Below are positions 53,251 through 62,807 of a stretch of DNA of 64,000 bases, one piece after another. The notes beneath the pieces were generated by a model that worked only from the letters and a program-made list of their open reading frames with translations, was not told the origin of the DNA and did not search any database. Both the position numbers and the translations under genes were made by a program. This DNA is from Candidatus Aminicenantota bacterium (lineage in GTDB: Bacteria; Acidobacteriota; Aminicenantia; Aminicenantales; UBA4085). The stretch spans positions 124,524 through 188,523 of the forward strand of contig PLMN01000028.1 in NCBI GenBank assembly GCA_003141555.1, given 5' to 3'. Position 1 is the first letter of the stretch. The number at the start of each line of letters is the position of its first letter.

Positions 53251-53925
53251 TTACTTGTTCAGGCAGTCCGGCCGGATCTCGATCTCGGCCTGCTGGCGAA
53301 TATTCTTGATCCAGAGGGCGACCTGGCTTTCGACTTTGGCCGCCTTGATCTCCGCCTCCAGGGAATCCAGAACGTCGATCAGGGGCGGCGCCGTCCGGCC
53401 GAGCTTCGCCTGGGCCGGGACGAACGTCTCGGCGTAATACGTCTCGATCTCCTGGAGCGAAACGGCCGCGCCGTGGACGAAGCGGCCGGCCACGATCGTC
53501 TCGCTCAGGATGGCTTCTTCGATATATGGGCGAAGGTCCTCGACCTCCAGCCCGAACGACGCGAGCCGGGCTTTCGCCTCGTCCCGGCCGAGCCGGGTGA
53601 GCAGCCGGCCGAGCTCCTGGGCGACCTTCTCCGGATCGACCGGCGTCCGCTCCCGGGCGAGATCGATCACGACTTTCCGATCGATGAGACGATCGAGGAC
53701 GGCCCGCCGGCGCGCCTCGGGGACGGTCGACGGGCCGGCGTCGACCAGGCCGAAGATCTCGGCGATCCGGACGTCGGCCAGGGTGATCGGCCGGCCGTTC
53801 ACGATCGCGGCGAGGCAATCGACGACCTCGGGCTTCTGGGGCGGCGCCGACCGGCCGGCGGCCGGCCCGAACGCAGCCAGCCCCCCGAGGAGGATCGCCG
53901 CCGCACCTAGGACTCGTCTCCGCAT
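53251..53925 (-). CDS. SurA N-terminal-domain-like periplasmic chaperone
   Basis: 224 residues. A signal peptide (about 1-27) is followed by the SurA_N pattern: VVDCLAAIVNGRPITLADVRIAE, then RRAVLDRLIDRKVVIDLA, and a helical C-terminus (ETYYAETFVPAQAKLG). No parvulin PPIase domain is present. In the family this part holds outer-membrane proteins unfolded in the periplasm. The start codon is one base after the stop of the TamA-like gene, so the chaperone is made together with the outer-membrane assembly factors, which supports the role. Confidence 0.8.
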   Translation of the reverse strand: MRRRVLGAAAILLGGLAAFGPAAGRSAPPQKPEVVDCLAAIVNGRPITLADVRIAEIFGLVDAGPSTVPEARRRAVLDRLIDRKVVIDLARERTPVDPEKVAQELGRLLTRLGRDEAKARLASFGLEVEDLRPYIEEAILSETIVAGRFVHGAAVSLQEIETYYAETFVPAQAKLGRTAPPLIDVLDSLEAEIKAAKVESQVALWIKNIRQQAEIEIRPDCLNK

Positions 53926-53926
53926 G

Positions 53927-56680
53927 TCAGAACACATTCCCGATGGTGAGGAAGATGATCGGCTGCTTCCGCCCGGTCGGAGGCCTGACGTTCCAGCCGA
54001 AATCGATCCGCAGGGGACCGAGGGGCGTCCGGTAGCGCACGCCCACGCCGAAAGCGTCCTCGAGCTGGGCGAGGCTGACCTCCTTGCGGCTATAGAAGAC
54101 ATTGCCCTTGTCGTAAAACACCGCGCCGGTGAGCGCGGGCGCCGAGGCGAACAGGGGGAAGCTGAGCTCGAAATTGAAAAGGAGCATGGCCTTCCCGCCT
54201 ACGGGCATCCCCGATACGGAATCCTTGGGCCCCAGTCGGTCGAACGGCTCGCCGCGGAAGGTATTGCTTCCGCCGGCGAAGAACCGCTCGTGGATGGGGA
54301 TGGCGCCCATGGCCGCGCCCAGGCGGCCCGTCAGGCTGAAGGTCAGGGTCCGGAAGACCGGCATATAGCGCTGGTATTTCACGAACAGCTTCAGGAAGTT
54401 GGACTCGGCCTGAAAGAGCGGGTAGGCCCATTCCGCCATGGCGCTGAAGAACGTCCCCCGCCCGGGGTTGAACGAATCGTCGCGCCGGTCCTGGATGAGG
54501 CTCCCGGAGATCGAGGTTACGGAGAAGGGGTATTGCTGGCGGTCGACCTCGTTCTCGGCCACGTCGAGGAAGTAAAGCGTCGTACTCGTCCAGCGCAGGG
54601 TCGTGAGCGCCACCCAGTCGCCGCCGAGCGCCTTGACCCCGCTGAGGCTGACGCCGCGCTGGTCGTAGCCGTAGCTCACGAGCGCCTCGCGCTCGAGCCA
54701 GGCGTTGAAGGTCGTCTGGAGGGGCATCCCGAACAGGTACCGGTTCTCCCAGGAGGCGACGGCCCTCTTCTCCTGGAGGCTGAACTGGCTGACGAGGCTG
54801 AGCTGGGCGGCCCGGCCGAGGACGTTGCCCATGATGAACTCGGCCGTACCCCGCGGCCCGATGGCGTTGTCCCAAAGGGCGAAGCTCTGCGGTTCGGTCT
54901 TGGTCTCCAGCCCCACCCCCGCGCCGACATAATACCGCTCGCCTTCGCGGAGGTTGATGACCAGGTTCTCGGTCTCGGCCGTCACCGGGATCTCCTCGAT
55001 CTTGACCTCGGCGAACACGCCGAGCTTCTCGAGGCCGCGCTTCGACTCGAGGATGCGGTCGGACCGGGCCCAGTCCCCTTCCGCGACCTTGAGCTCGCGG
55101 TCGATCGTCCCCCGGCGGGTGACGGCCCCGCCGGTGACCACGATCCGGACGATCTTCACCCGGCGGCCCTCGGCGACCGTGAAGTCGACGTCGAACAGGC
55201 GCTCGCCGGCCGGCGACGCGGCCGCCGTGACCCCCGTTCCCCGGACCCCCTGGTTGAGGTAGAAGGACTCCAGCCGGTCGATGTCTTTCCGGATATTGGG
55301 CTGATAAAACGGCCCGCCGGCCTTGCTCGCGATCTGGCCCTTGAGCGTCGCGTCATCGAACAGCGCAGCGCCGGCGATCGTCAGCCGGGCAACGGTCTGT
55401 TGCGGCCCCTCGTCCACGGTGAAGATCGCGGTCATGTCCGGCCCGATCTGCCGGAAGCTCAGATCCACGCGCGTGGAAAGAAAGCCCGCGGTCTCGTAAA
55501 CCCGGGCGATCTGGCCCGGCATCTCGAAGAGCTTCGCCCCGTCAAGGCCCCCGAAGAGAGACGTCGCCCGCTCGAAGCCCAGCTCCCGCTTGAGGGCGTC
55601 CGGGGTGAAATAGCGGAGCCCTTCAAACAGCGCGTCGTAGATCTTGTAGGCCCGGCCGCGGTTCACCTCGTGGACGATCCGGATCTCGCCGGCGGCGCGC
55701 TCGATGGAGGACTTGGCCGTGGCGAAGATGTAGCCCTGGCCGCGGAGATAGGTCAGGACCCGCGCCTCGGACTGGGCGAGGCCCCAGTCCTCGAAGATGC
55801 GCTCCTCCCAGATCGGGCGGAGGATGTCTTCGGGGACCTTCGCCCCGCGGATCACGAACCGGAAGCGCTCCCGCGGAGCGACATGGACGGCCAGGGCGAC
55901 GGTCGAGGCCCGGTCGTCGAACGCTTCGCGCTCGAGGACGATCTCGGCTCGGGGATAGCCCGCTCCGCCGTAGTATTCCTTGAGCCGGCCGATGTCCGCC
56001 TCGAGCACCGACGGGACGTAGGTCCGCCCGGGACGGGTCTCCATGCGCTTCTTGAGATCGGCCGCCGGCAGACCGGGCTCACCCGAGATTTCGAGCCCGG
56101 CGACCGTGTAGCGGGTCCCGGATGCGATCGCGAACTCGACGTCCATCAGAGGCGATCCCTTGACCCGGAGGCTCCGGGGCTCGATCGAGGCCCTGTAGAG
56201 GCCGTCTTTCTTGAGGGCGGCGTCCAGCTCCGCGACGGCCCGGCGGACCCTGTCGGCCGTGTATTCACCGTCGGGGCGAAGGGCGTACAGCTCGTCCTTT
56301 ATCTTTTTCGCGGCGATACCCTTCTCGGCGGAAACCATGATCTTCCGGACCCGGAGCTTGCGAGTCAGGAGGAAGGTCAGGCGGACGTCGGCCTCGCCCT
56401 CTTTCAGGACCTGGATATCCGAGAACAGGCCGGACTGGAACAGGCGCTTGGCGGCCGCGTCGGCCGCCATGACCGAATAGGACTCGCCCGGGACGATCGT
56501 GACCAGATTTACGAGGTCGGGCCCCGCGGGTTCGCCGTCAACCCGGACCTGGACGGACGAGATGATCGCCGGCCCGGCATCGGCGCGCGCCGCCGCGGGC
56601 GCGGGGAGGAAGACGGCTCCCGCGCCCGCCAGCAGGAAGGCGAGGAAACCGGCCTTAGAAGCGCATCCGGATTTTCGCAT
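53927..56680 (-). CDS. TamA/BamA-family outer-membrane assembly protein (Omp85)
   Basis: 917 residues. After the signal peptide (about 1-32, ending APAAARA) come several POTRA domains (VQVRVDGEPAGPDLVNLVTI, VRKIMVSAEKGI, YTVAGLEISGEPG, FRFVIRGAKVPED, VARLTIAGAALF, VKIVRIVVTGGA), at least five. The 16-strand barrel from about 560 includes ERFFAGGSNTFRGEPFDRLG, the lid/loop 6 region with the conserved RGE-type motif. The end (PIIFLTIGNVF) has the terminal aromatic. It inserts proteins or moves lipids at the outer membrane. The TamB-like gene overlaps its start, so this is the TamA partner; more POTRAs than classical TamA (three). The start at 56680 fits the signal peptide. Confidence 0.88.
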   Translation of the reverse strand: MRKSGCASKAGFLAFLLAGAGAVFLPAPAAARADAGPAIISSVQVRVDGEPAGPDLVNLVTIVPGESYSVMAADAAAKRLFQSGLFSDIQVLKEGEADVRLTFLLTRKLRVRKIMVSAEKGIAAKKIKDELYALRPDGEYTADRVRRAVAELDAALKKDGLYRASIEPRSLRVKGSPLMDVEFAIASGTRYTVAGLEISGEPGLPAADLKKRMETRPGRTYVPSVLEADIGRLKEYYGGAGYPRAEIVLEREAFDDRASTVALAVHVAPRERFRFVIRGAKVPEDILRPIWEERIFEDWGLAQSEARVLTYLRGQGYIFATAKSSIERAAGEIRIVHEVNRGRAYKIYDALFEGLRYFTPDALKRELGFERATSLFGGLDGAKLFEMPGQIARVYETAGFLSTRVDLSFRQIGPDMTAIFTVDEGPQQTVARLTIAGAALFDDATLKGQIASKAGGPFYQPNIRKDIDRLESFYLNQGVRGTGVTAAASPAGERLFDVDFTVAEGRRVKIVRIVVTGGAVTRRGTIDRELKVAEGDWARSDRILESKRGLEKLGVFAEVKIEEIPVTAETENLVINLREGERYYVGAGVGLETKTEPQSFALWDNAIGPRGTAEFIMGNVLGRAAQLSLVSQFSLQEKRAVASWENRYLFGMPLQTTFNAWLEREALVSYGYDQRGVSLSGVKALGGDWVALTTLRWTSTTLYFLDVAENEVDRQQYPFSVTSISGSLIQDRRDDSFNPGRGTFFSAMAEWAYPLFQAESNFLKLFVKYQRYMPVFRTLTFSLTGRLGAAMGAIPIHERFFAGGSNTFRGEPFDRLGPKDSVSGMPVGGKAMLLFNFELSFPLFASAPALTGAVFYDKGNVFYSRKEVSLAQLEDAFGVGVRYRTPLGPLRIDFGWNVRPPTGRKQPIIFLTIGNVF

Positions 56681-59600
56681 CGAAGCTGATCCGCCCCAGC
56701 TCATTTCGCATGCCGACGAGCGAGAAGATGTCGCTGAACTCCCATTCCAGCCGGACGATCTCCTCGCGCTGCGAGGTCAGGTTGGTCGAGTACAGGAGCA
56801 TGATGTTGCGCGAGATATTCTTGCCCACCGTCAGGCGGGCGGTCATCTCGGTCGAGGCGCCGAGGACGAAGGGGTCGATCCGGAACTGATCGAGGCTGAA
56901 GAGCCGCTCGGCCCGCTTCGTGGCGTCCTCGACGAGCTGGGCTGAGATGAGCGAGCCCGTGCCCATCTGTGAGCTCGTGTCGTAGGAGTAGGTCCGCTTG
57001 AAGGACTCCCCGAGGGCAAGCAGGGCCAGGACATCCTCGGGAGGGAGCGGCGGAGACGAGGTGAACTCCGGCCGGAGGCGGTCCACCAGGCCGCTCAGGG
57101 AGAACGTGACCCGATAGTCTTTGAGGTAGGTCTCGCCCTGGAAGTCGAGATAGGGTTCGATCGCCGTCGGGTTGAAGAAGCTCAGCCGCGCCCGGAGCAC
57201 GCGGAACTTCCGGTCCTGGAACGTGACGTCGCCCCGAAGCCCCTCGATGTCGCCGAGGATGACGGGCGCCTTGATTCCTCCGGTGACGGTCAGGTCGAAC
57301 CGGCCCTGAATCCAGCCGAGGGCATTCTCGAGGGTCGCGTTGCCGTCCGCCCGGACCCGAACGTCGAGCGTCAGGTCGTCGAAGAATCCTTTCCCCTTCC
57401 CGGCCGCGGGCAACGGGCCGGAAGAGAACGACAGCGCGTCCGAGAGCTCGCGCCTCCAGGACAGGTTCTTCACGAGCAGGTCGCCCGTGAGCGTGAAGCG
57501 GGTCTCGTCCTTGAGGAGCCTCAGGGAGCCGTCGACCAGGGCCCGCGTCCTGGCGATCGGAGAGAGGAGCAGGTTGCGCCCCTCCGCCCGGATGTCGAAG
57601 AGTGTCAGGCCGCCCGGCCCGAATTTGATCTCGCCCGAGCCGGTCACATCGCCGCCCCCAAGCTTGGCCTGGAACGACCGGATCGAGGCTTTGTCGTTCT
57701 GGATGCGGATGAGGCCGCTGAAGTCGTTGAGGGCGTGGGCGAAATTCGGGATGGGGAAAACGGCCCCCTTAAAATCAATGACGCCGTTGATGTCGGAGGC
57801 GGCCCCGCCCTTGATGTCGAGGAGATAGTTCAGCTCCCCCTGGACGCCCTTCCACGGAACGAGGAGGTCGGGATTGAGGATCTTGCCCTTGAGCCCGACT
57901 TGAAAGGACCGATCGGGCAATGAGTAGTCGAAGGTCGCATGGAATTCGTTGCGGCCGGGATCGAGCGCACCGTCGAGCCGGACGTCGAGCCGGTCGTTCC
58001 GATAGGTCAGGACGACGTTCCCCGCGGCGGCGGCCTCCTCGACCCAAGCGTATTTCAAATGGCGCGCCGAGAACGGCCCGGACGCCGCGTCCTTGTCGAG
58101 CGAGCCTTTCCCCTTCAAGGTAAAATCGATTTGCCCCCCGGCCGACGGGACGAGAGCCGACAGGTCGAGCCCTTCCGCGGTCAGATCAAGGTCGAATTCC
58201 CGGCTCTTGAAGCCGATCGAGCCCGCGCCGCGGACCCGGCCCCCATAGGCCATCGCTTGGAAATCGGGGAACGCGAGGACGCCGGCCGCATCGGACCACG
58301 TCATCATCCCCCGCACCCCGGTCAGGGCTTGCCCCGCGAGCGCGGCGCTCTCGCTCGTGAAGCTGCCCGCGACCTGGACCGCCTTCCCCTTGATGAAGAT
58401 GGTGAACTCCCCGGCCGCCCGGCCTTGGAGCGGGACCGGAATCTTGAGCGGCGGGAGGACGCGCTCGAGGCTCGCCTCGTCGGCCCGAATCCGGACCGTC
58501 GACCCGTTCGGCCCGGCGGAGAGGCGGACTTCGCCCCGCATCTCGGGGTCCTCGATCTTGACGATCCCCGTCACCTCTCCCTTCGCCACTTCGACCGAGC
58601 CGCTGGCGGACGCGGCGTCGAAGCGGTCGAAGCCGCCCGGGGCCACGGCGAAATCGATCTTGACCTCGGGCGAGGAGAAGCGGCCGAGAATCTTGACCTC
58701 GGCCTGCCCGCGGCCGCGGATTTCGGGAAAGGTCAACGGCTCCTTGAGAAGGAGCGAAGTGAATTCCCGCGCCTGCCGGACGTCGCTCACCTCGCCCTTG
58801 ATCCCGACCTTGACCGAGCGGCCGAGGTCGAGCGCGGCCTCGGCCTCCACGACGCCGAACGACGCCTCCAGCCGCTTCGACGTCACGGCGACGGCTGCGG
58901 CGGCGCCGTCCCAGGTCACGTCGACCGGGCCTCGGAACGAATACCGGCCGGCGGACGGCGGGGCGAGCTCGTCCCGGAATTCGGCGTGAGCCCGGAGCTT
59001 CTTGTTTTCGAAGGTGAAATCGCCCCAGGCCGGCGAACGGACGGGATAGGGGACGTTGAGAAAATGAAGGATCGGGTCCAGGGGAAAGCCCTGGACGGTC
59101 CCGCTCACCTTCCCGCCGCCGAAGTTGATCGCCGCGGTTTCCGCAGGGGACGCGCCCTTATGGATGACGACGTCGACCCGTCCGCCGCCCGGGCCGACCA
59201 CGACCGTTCCCTCGGCCCGGCCCAGGGCGAAGGAATTCAGGACGAAGTCGTCGCTCTCGAAATCGGCCCGGACGTCGAGCCGGCCCGCCCCCCGCTCCAC
59301 CCGCCCCCGACCGATGGCTTGTCCGCCCCAGACAAACGGCAGGTTGAAAAAACCGGCCACGGCCGCCGTCGGGGCGCGGACCCGCGCCTGGAGGTCGATT
59401 TCGGGATTCTCCGGATTGGTGAGGGATCCCTGGGCCCGGACGAGGATTCCCTTCCCCTGGACGTCTATTTGCCGGAACTCGATCCTGCTTCCCCGCCCTT
59501 CGAGGGCCACCCGGATCCGACCCGTGAGCGGGACCTTGATCGAGCGGGGCAGGAAGGAGCTCTCGGCCGCTTCGAGCCGCAGGCTGAAGGAATCCTTGTC

Positions 59601-60080
59601 CTGGCGGAACGCGGCCTTGATCTTGCGGACCGATAGCGTCCCCATCCGTCCCGTGTATTGAATCTCGCCGTCCCGGATGACCCCGCTCTCGATCGCCACG
59701 GGAAAGGGCATCCCGCCCGGCGCCTTCGCCGCGGCCGCGGCGTCGACCGGAGCCGCCGCGGGCGCCGCGTCGCGGAACCTCACCACGGGCCCGTCGATGA
59801 AGACCCGGAAGGCCTTCTCCCGGCGAAAGAGGGCCGAGAACGGGACCTGGATCTCCACCCGCCGGGCGATGATCGAGGGCGAGGTCGAAACCGACCGGAC
59901 GCCATCGATCACGAGGGCGGGCGGGAACGCGATCACTTTGATCGCGTCGAAGTGGAACGTGGCTTCGATCGCGGATCGGATGCGGGCGACGACGAAGCCC
60001 TTGATCCCGAGGCCGGCCGCGGCGAGCGCCGCCAGGATGATGGCGGAGACGATGAAGGGTCGCCGCCGGGTCCGGGTCAT
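56655..60080 (-). CDS. tamB: TamB/AsmA-like translocation and assembly protein (DUF490)
   Basis: 1141 residues. One N-terminal membrane helix (about 9-28, FIVSAIILAALAAAGLGIKG) anchors a very long beta-rich body of repeated AsmA/TamB-type strands. The C-terminal DUF490 domain shows LTVTGGIKAPVILGDIEGLRGDVTFQDRKF-type text, LALGESFKRTYSYD and EFSDIFSLVGMRNELGRISFDAKIRMRF. Such proteins form a groove between the membranes that guides lipids, and work with TamA. AGGAGG precedes the ATG. It overlaps the TamA-like gene by 26 bases, the standard tamA/tamB pairing in reversed order. Confidence 0.88.
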   Translation of the reverse strand: MTRTRRRPFIVSAIILAALAAAGLGIKGFVVARIRSAIEATFHFDAIKVIAFPPALVIDGVRSVSTSPSIIARRVEIQVPFSALFRREKAFRVFIDGPVVRFRDAAPAAAPVDAAAAAKAPGGMPFPVAIESGVIRDGEIQYTGRMGTLSVRKIKAAFRQDKDSFSLRLEAAESSFLPRSIKVPLTGRIRVALEGRGSRIEFRQIDVQGKGILVRAQGSLTNPENPEIDLQARVRAPTAAVAGFFNLPFVWGGQAIGRGRVERGAGRLDVRADFESDDFVLNSFALGRAEGTVVVGPGGGRVDVVIHKGASPAETAAINFGGGKVSGTVQGFPLDPILHFLNVPYPVRSPAWGDFTFENKKLRAHAEFRDELAPPSAGRYSFRGPVDVTWDGAAAAVAVTSKRLEASFGVVEAEAALDLGRSVKVGIKGEVSDVRQAREFTSLLLKEPLTFPEIRGRGQAEVKILGRFSSPEVKIDFAVAPGGFDRFDAASASGSVEVAKGEVTGIVKIEDPEMRGEVRLSAGPNGSTVRIRADEASLERVLPPLKIPVPLQGRAAGEFTIFIKGKAVQVAGSFTSESAALAGQALTGVRGMMTWSDAAGVLAFPDFQAMAYGGRVRGAGSIGFKSREFDLDLTAEGLDLSALVPSAGGQIDFTLKGKGSLDKDAASGPFSARHLKYAWVEEAAAAGNVVLTYRNDRLDVRLDGALDPGRNEFHATFDYSLPDRSFQVGLKGKILNPDLLVPWKGVQGELNYLLDIKGGAASDINGVIDFKGAVFPIPNFAHALNDFSGLIRIQNDKASIRSFQAKLGGGDVTGSGEIKFGPGGLTLFDIRAEGRNLLLSPIARTRALVDGSLRLLKDETRFTLTGDLLVKNLSWRRELSDALSFSSGPLPAAGKGKGFFDDLTLDVRVRADGNATLENALGWIQGRFDLTVTGGIKAPVILGDIEGLRGDVTFQDRKFRVLRARLSFFNPTAIEPYLDFQGETYLKDYRVTFSLSGLVDRLRPEFTSSPPLPPEDVLALLALGESFKRTYSYDTSSQMGTGSLISAQLVEDATKRAERLFSLDQFRIDPFVLGASTEMTARLTVGKNISRNIMLLYSTNLTSQREEIVRLEWEFSDIFSLVGMRNELGRISFDAKIRMRF

Positions 60081-60108
60081 GGTGCGCTGCCTCCTCGGCC
60101 TCCGTCTC

Positions 60109-60753
60109 CTACTTCTTGACCTTCCCCCAGTCCTTCAAAAACCGCTCGATGCCGAGGTCGGTCAGGGGGTGCTTGACGAGTTTCTCCATCACCGCATAGG
60201 GGATCGTGCAGATATCGGCCCCGATGAGCGCCGCCTCGACCACGTGGCGGGGATGGCGGATGCTGGCCACGATGACCTCGGTCGGGAACGCGTAATTCTC
60301 GAACATGCCCACGATCTCCTCGATGAGCTCCATCCCGTCCTGGCCGACATCGTCGAGGCGGCCGATGAATGGGCTGACGAACTTCGCCCCAGCCTTGGCC
60401 GCGAGCAGCGCCTGGGGAGAGGAGAAGATCAGGGTGGTATTGACCATGATCCCCTCGCCCGACAGGACCTTGGTCGCCTTGAGGCCCTCGATCGTGATCG
60501 GGATCTTGACCGCGATGTTCGGCCCCGCCTTGGCCAGCGCCCGGCCTTCGGCGATGATGTCGGGTGCGCGCTCCGAGACGCATTCGACGCTGATCGGTCC
60601 GGACACGATCTCGCCGATGGCCTTGACCAGATCGGCGAAGGGCATGTTCTCGCGGGCCATCAGCGAGGGGTTGGTTGTGACCCCGTCCAGGATCCCCCAG
60701 CTCGCGACGTCGCGGATCTCGTTCAGGTTCGCGGTATCGAGAAAGAATTTCAT
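60109..60753 (-). CDS. fsa: Fructose-6-phosphate aldolase/small transaldolase
   Basis: 214 residues, the size of the short (FSA/TalC) transaldolase group. [22 protein letters not shown] and NIAVKIPIT with the Schiff-base lysine (residue 83) are diagnostic, as is SPFIGRLDD. It either transfers dihydroxyacetone units in the pentose phosphate path or cleaves fructose-6-phosphate; the sequence alone does not settle which. GGGAGG precedes the ATG. Located 28 bases before tamB and 60 bases after the FAH-family gene. Confidence 0.92.
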   Translation of the reverse strand: MKFFLDTANLNEIRDVASWGILDGVTTNPSLMARENMPFADLVKAIGEIVSGPISVECVSERAPDIIAEGRALAKAGPNIAVKIPITIEGLKATKVLSGEGIMVNTTLIFSSPQALLAAKAGAKFVSPFIGRLDDVGQDGMELIEEIVGMFENYAFPTEVIVASIRHPRHVVEAALIGADICTIPYAVMEKLVKHPLTDLGIERFLKDWGKVKK

Positions 60754-60813
60754 CGGTCCTCCCTGCTCTCCCGCCCGCGACGCGGCGCGGGGAACGTCCT
60801 CATGGAATTCGAC

Positions 60814-61575
60814 TCATCCGGCCGTCCTCACTTCGTTCGAGAGCGTCCCGATTCCCTCGATCTGGATGTCGACCCGGTCGCCCGGCTGCATCGGCCCCAC
60901 CCCGGCCGGCGTGCCCGTGGTAATGACATCGCCCGGGAGGAGGGTCATGATCCGGGAGATAAAGCGCACGAGGAACGGGACGGAGAAAATCAGATGCCGG
61001 GTATTGGACGACTGGCGCAGCTTGCCGTTGAGGAAGGTCTTGATCTCGAGCGACGCGGGATCGAGGTCCGTGGCGATGCACGGCCCCAACGGGGCGAACG
61101 TGTCGAACGATTTGGCCCGGGTGAATTGGTCCTTCTCCTGGAGGTCGCGGGCGGTGACGTCGTTGAGGCAGGTGTAGCCCAGGATGTAATCGGCCGCATC
61201 CGCCGCCTCGGACAGGCCGTGTGCGGTCTTTCGAATGACGACGGCCAGCTCGCCCTCGTAATCGACGCGCGAGGAAACCGCGGGATAGATGATCGCCTCG
61301 CGCGGGCCGATGACGGCCGTCGGGGCCTTGAGGAAGAGCATCGGCTCGGCCGGCAGCGGGTTGCCCATCTCGGCGGCGTGATCCTCGTAGTTGCGGCCGA
61401 CGGCCACGATCTTGGACGGCTGGACGGGCGCCAGCAGACGAACCTCTCCGATGGGGATGGGATCGCCCTCCGGGGCGGGGTCCTCGAAGATCGAGCCCGC
61501 CAGGGGGAGAAGCGCGTCATCGCCCAGGACGCCCCAGCGGACCGCTCCCCCGTGCTCGAACCGGTAGATTTTCAT
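60814..61575 (-). CDS. Fumarylacetoacetate hydrolase-family protein
   Basis: 253 residues. The C-terminal FAH fold is complete: KIVAVGRNYEDHAAEMG, FLKAPTAVIGP, VDYEGELAVVI (metal-binding Glu), GYTCLNDVTARDLQ, KSFDTFAPLGPCI and GDVITTGTPAGVGPM. Members are acylpyruvate hydrolases, hydratases or decarboxylases with a Mg ion. The exact substrate is open; acylpyruvase or oxaloacetate-type activity is common for stand-alone enzymes. The start overlaps the stop of the FN3 lipoprotein gene (ATGA). Confidence 0.9.
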   Translation of the reverse strand: MKIYRFEHGGAVRWGVLGDDALLPLAGSIFEDPAPEGDPIPIGEVRLLAPVQPSKIVAVGRNYEDHAAEMGNPLPAEPMLFLKAPTAVIGPREAIIYPAVSSRVDYEGELAVVIRKTAHGLSEAADAADYILGYTCLNDVTARDLQEKDQFTRAKSFDTFAPLGPCIATDLDPASLEIKTFLNGKLRQSSNTRHLIFSVPFLVRFISRIMTLLPGDVITTGTPAGVGPMQPGDRVDIQIEGIGTLSNEVRTAG

Positions 61576-62807
61576 GGCGTCAACGTCTTGATCGTCTCCT
61601 CGACAATGGCCGATTTGGGACTCTCGTTGCCTGACGTATCCACGGAAGTAATAGCATATTCATATGTTACGTTCTTTTCAACGGACTTGTCCGTATATGT
61701 CGGCTCGGGGACGGGCGAGGTCGTCAGCCGCGAGAACTCGGCCTTGCCTTTCTCCCGGCGCCAGACGTGATAGCCGGCGGCATCGGGATCGGCCACGGGA
61801 TCCCAGACGAGGCTGATGAAGTCCGGCCCCTTGGCGGTGGACAAGCCGGACGGGACGGCCGGAGGGAAGATGTCCTTGGGCGTCACCTCGACCGTCTCGG
61901 AGTCCTCGCTTTCAAGGAAAGGCGCAGCGGCCGCGCCCGCCGTCCGGACAAAATACCTGGCTGTTTGGCCAAAAACCGCATTGCGGTCGGCGAAGACGGC
62001 GCCGGCTACGGGGACGGGATTGATCCGGCTCGGGGCGCCTTCGGCGTCGGCACGGTAGACGTTGAAGCCCTTGACGAGGGGCGGGACCGAGCCGTCGAAA
62101 TTCGCAGGGGGCAAATCCCAGCGGATTTCGACGCGGTCCGCGAACACGATCGCGCGCACGCGGCCCGGAGGCACGGCCAGTGCTTTGGGCCGAATGCTCA
62201 CTTCGGGCGAAAAATCGGAGAGACGGCCTTTGGCCGCGTCGCGCACGCGGAGGGCGAAGACGAACGCCCGACCCGTCCAGGCTTTCGGATTCACGGCATA
62301 GACGTAAAGCGCATTCGGCGGGGCGGCTTTCGCCGCGGGCGCGGAAGCCGCCGGCTTCTGCCCGCGGGCCGCCGTCTTATTCGCCGCGGGTTTCGCCGAC
62401 GTCTTGAGCGCGCCGGTGAGGACCGCGACGCGCTTCGCCCGCGTTTCAAACGGCCCGGGCGGCGCAGACGGCGCGGGCGCGCTCGTCGGGGCGACCAACC
62501 CGGTTGTCGCGGATGACCCCGTTTTCGCGGGCACGGAGGGTTTAGCTTTAGCCGGAGCCGGCGGCGGATCCATCTTCTCCTCGAGCCAAATCTCGATCTC
62601 GGAGATGCCTTTGAGGGCGCGGCCGTCGATATAGGCCCCGGGATTCGCCCAGGTCAGGATGATGAGGCCGCCGCGCTGTACGGCCGTCAACGATTCGACG
62701 ACCTGGGGGACCAGGGTCAAGGGGGCCAGGATCCCGCCTTTCTTCCCGCAGGCCGGAGCCATCAGGAGGCAGGCGACAGCGGCCGCGGCGAAACGCGTCT
62801 TGGCCAT
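61572..62807 (-). CDS. Lipoprotein with fibronectin type III domains
   Basis: 411 residues. The signal peptide ends LLMAPAC, giving a lipobox with Cys20. An initial FN3-like strand region (ESLTAVQRGGLIILTWANPG) is followed by an Ala/Pro/Lys-rich linker (about 80-165), then two FN3 domains (PPGRVRAIVFADRVEIRWDLP; PPAVPSGLSTAKGPDFISLVWDP, ending TYEYAITSVDTSGNES). It is probably held on the outer or inner membrane and binds something outside. The ATG at 62807 overlaps the hslU stop by one base. I know of no specific function. Confidence 0.8.
   Translation of the reverse strand: MAKTRFAAAAVACLLMAPACGKKGGILAPLTLVPQVVESLTAVQRGGLIILTWANPGAYIDGRALKGISEIEIWLEEKMDPPPAPAKAKPSVPAKTGSSATTGLVAPTSAPAPSAPPGPFETRAKRVAVLTGALKTSAKPAANKTAARGQKPAASAPAAKAAPPNALYVYAVNPKAWTGRAFVFALRVRDAAKGRLSDFSPEVSIRPKALAVPPGRVRAIVFADRVEIRWDLPPANFDGSVPPLVKGFNVYRADAEGAPSRINPVPVAGAVFADRNAVFGQTARYFVRTAGAAAAPFLESEDSETVEVTPKDIFPPAVPSGLSTAKGPDFISLVWDPVADPDAAGYHVWRREKGKAEFSRLTTSPVPEPTYTDKSVEKNVTYEYAITSVDTSGNESPKSAIVEETIKTLTP

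Noticed and set aside
53510..56689. A 1059-codon plus-strand frame
   Set aside because: Antisense to the TamA-like and SurA-like genes; no recognisable domain, composition typical of a shadow frame.
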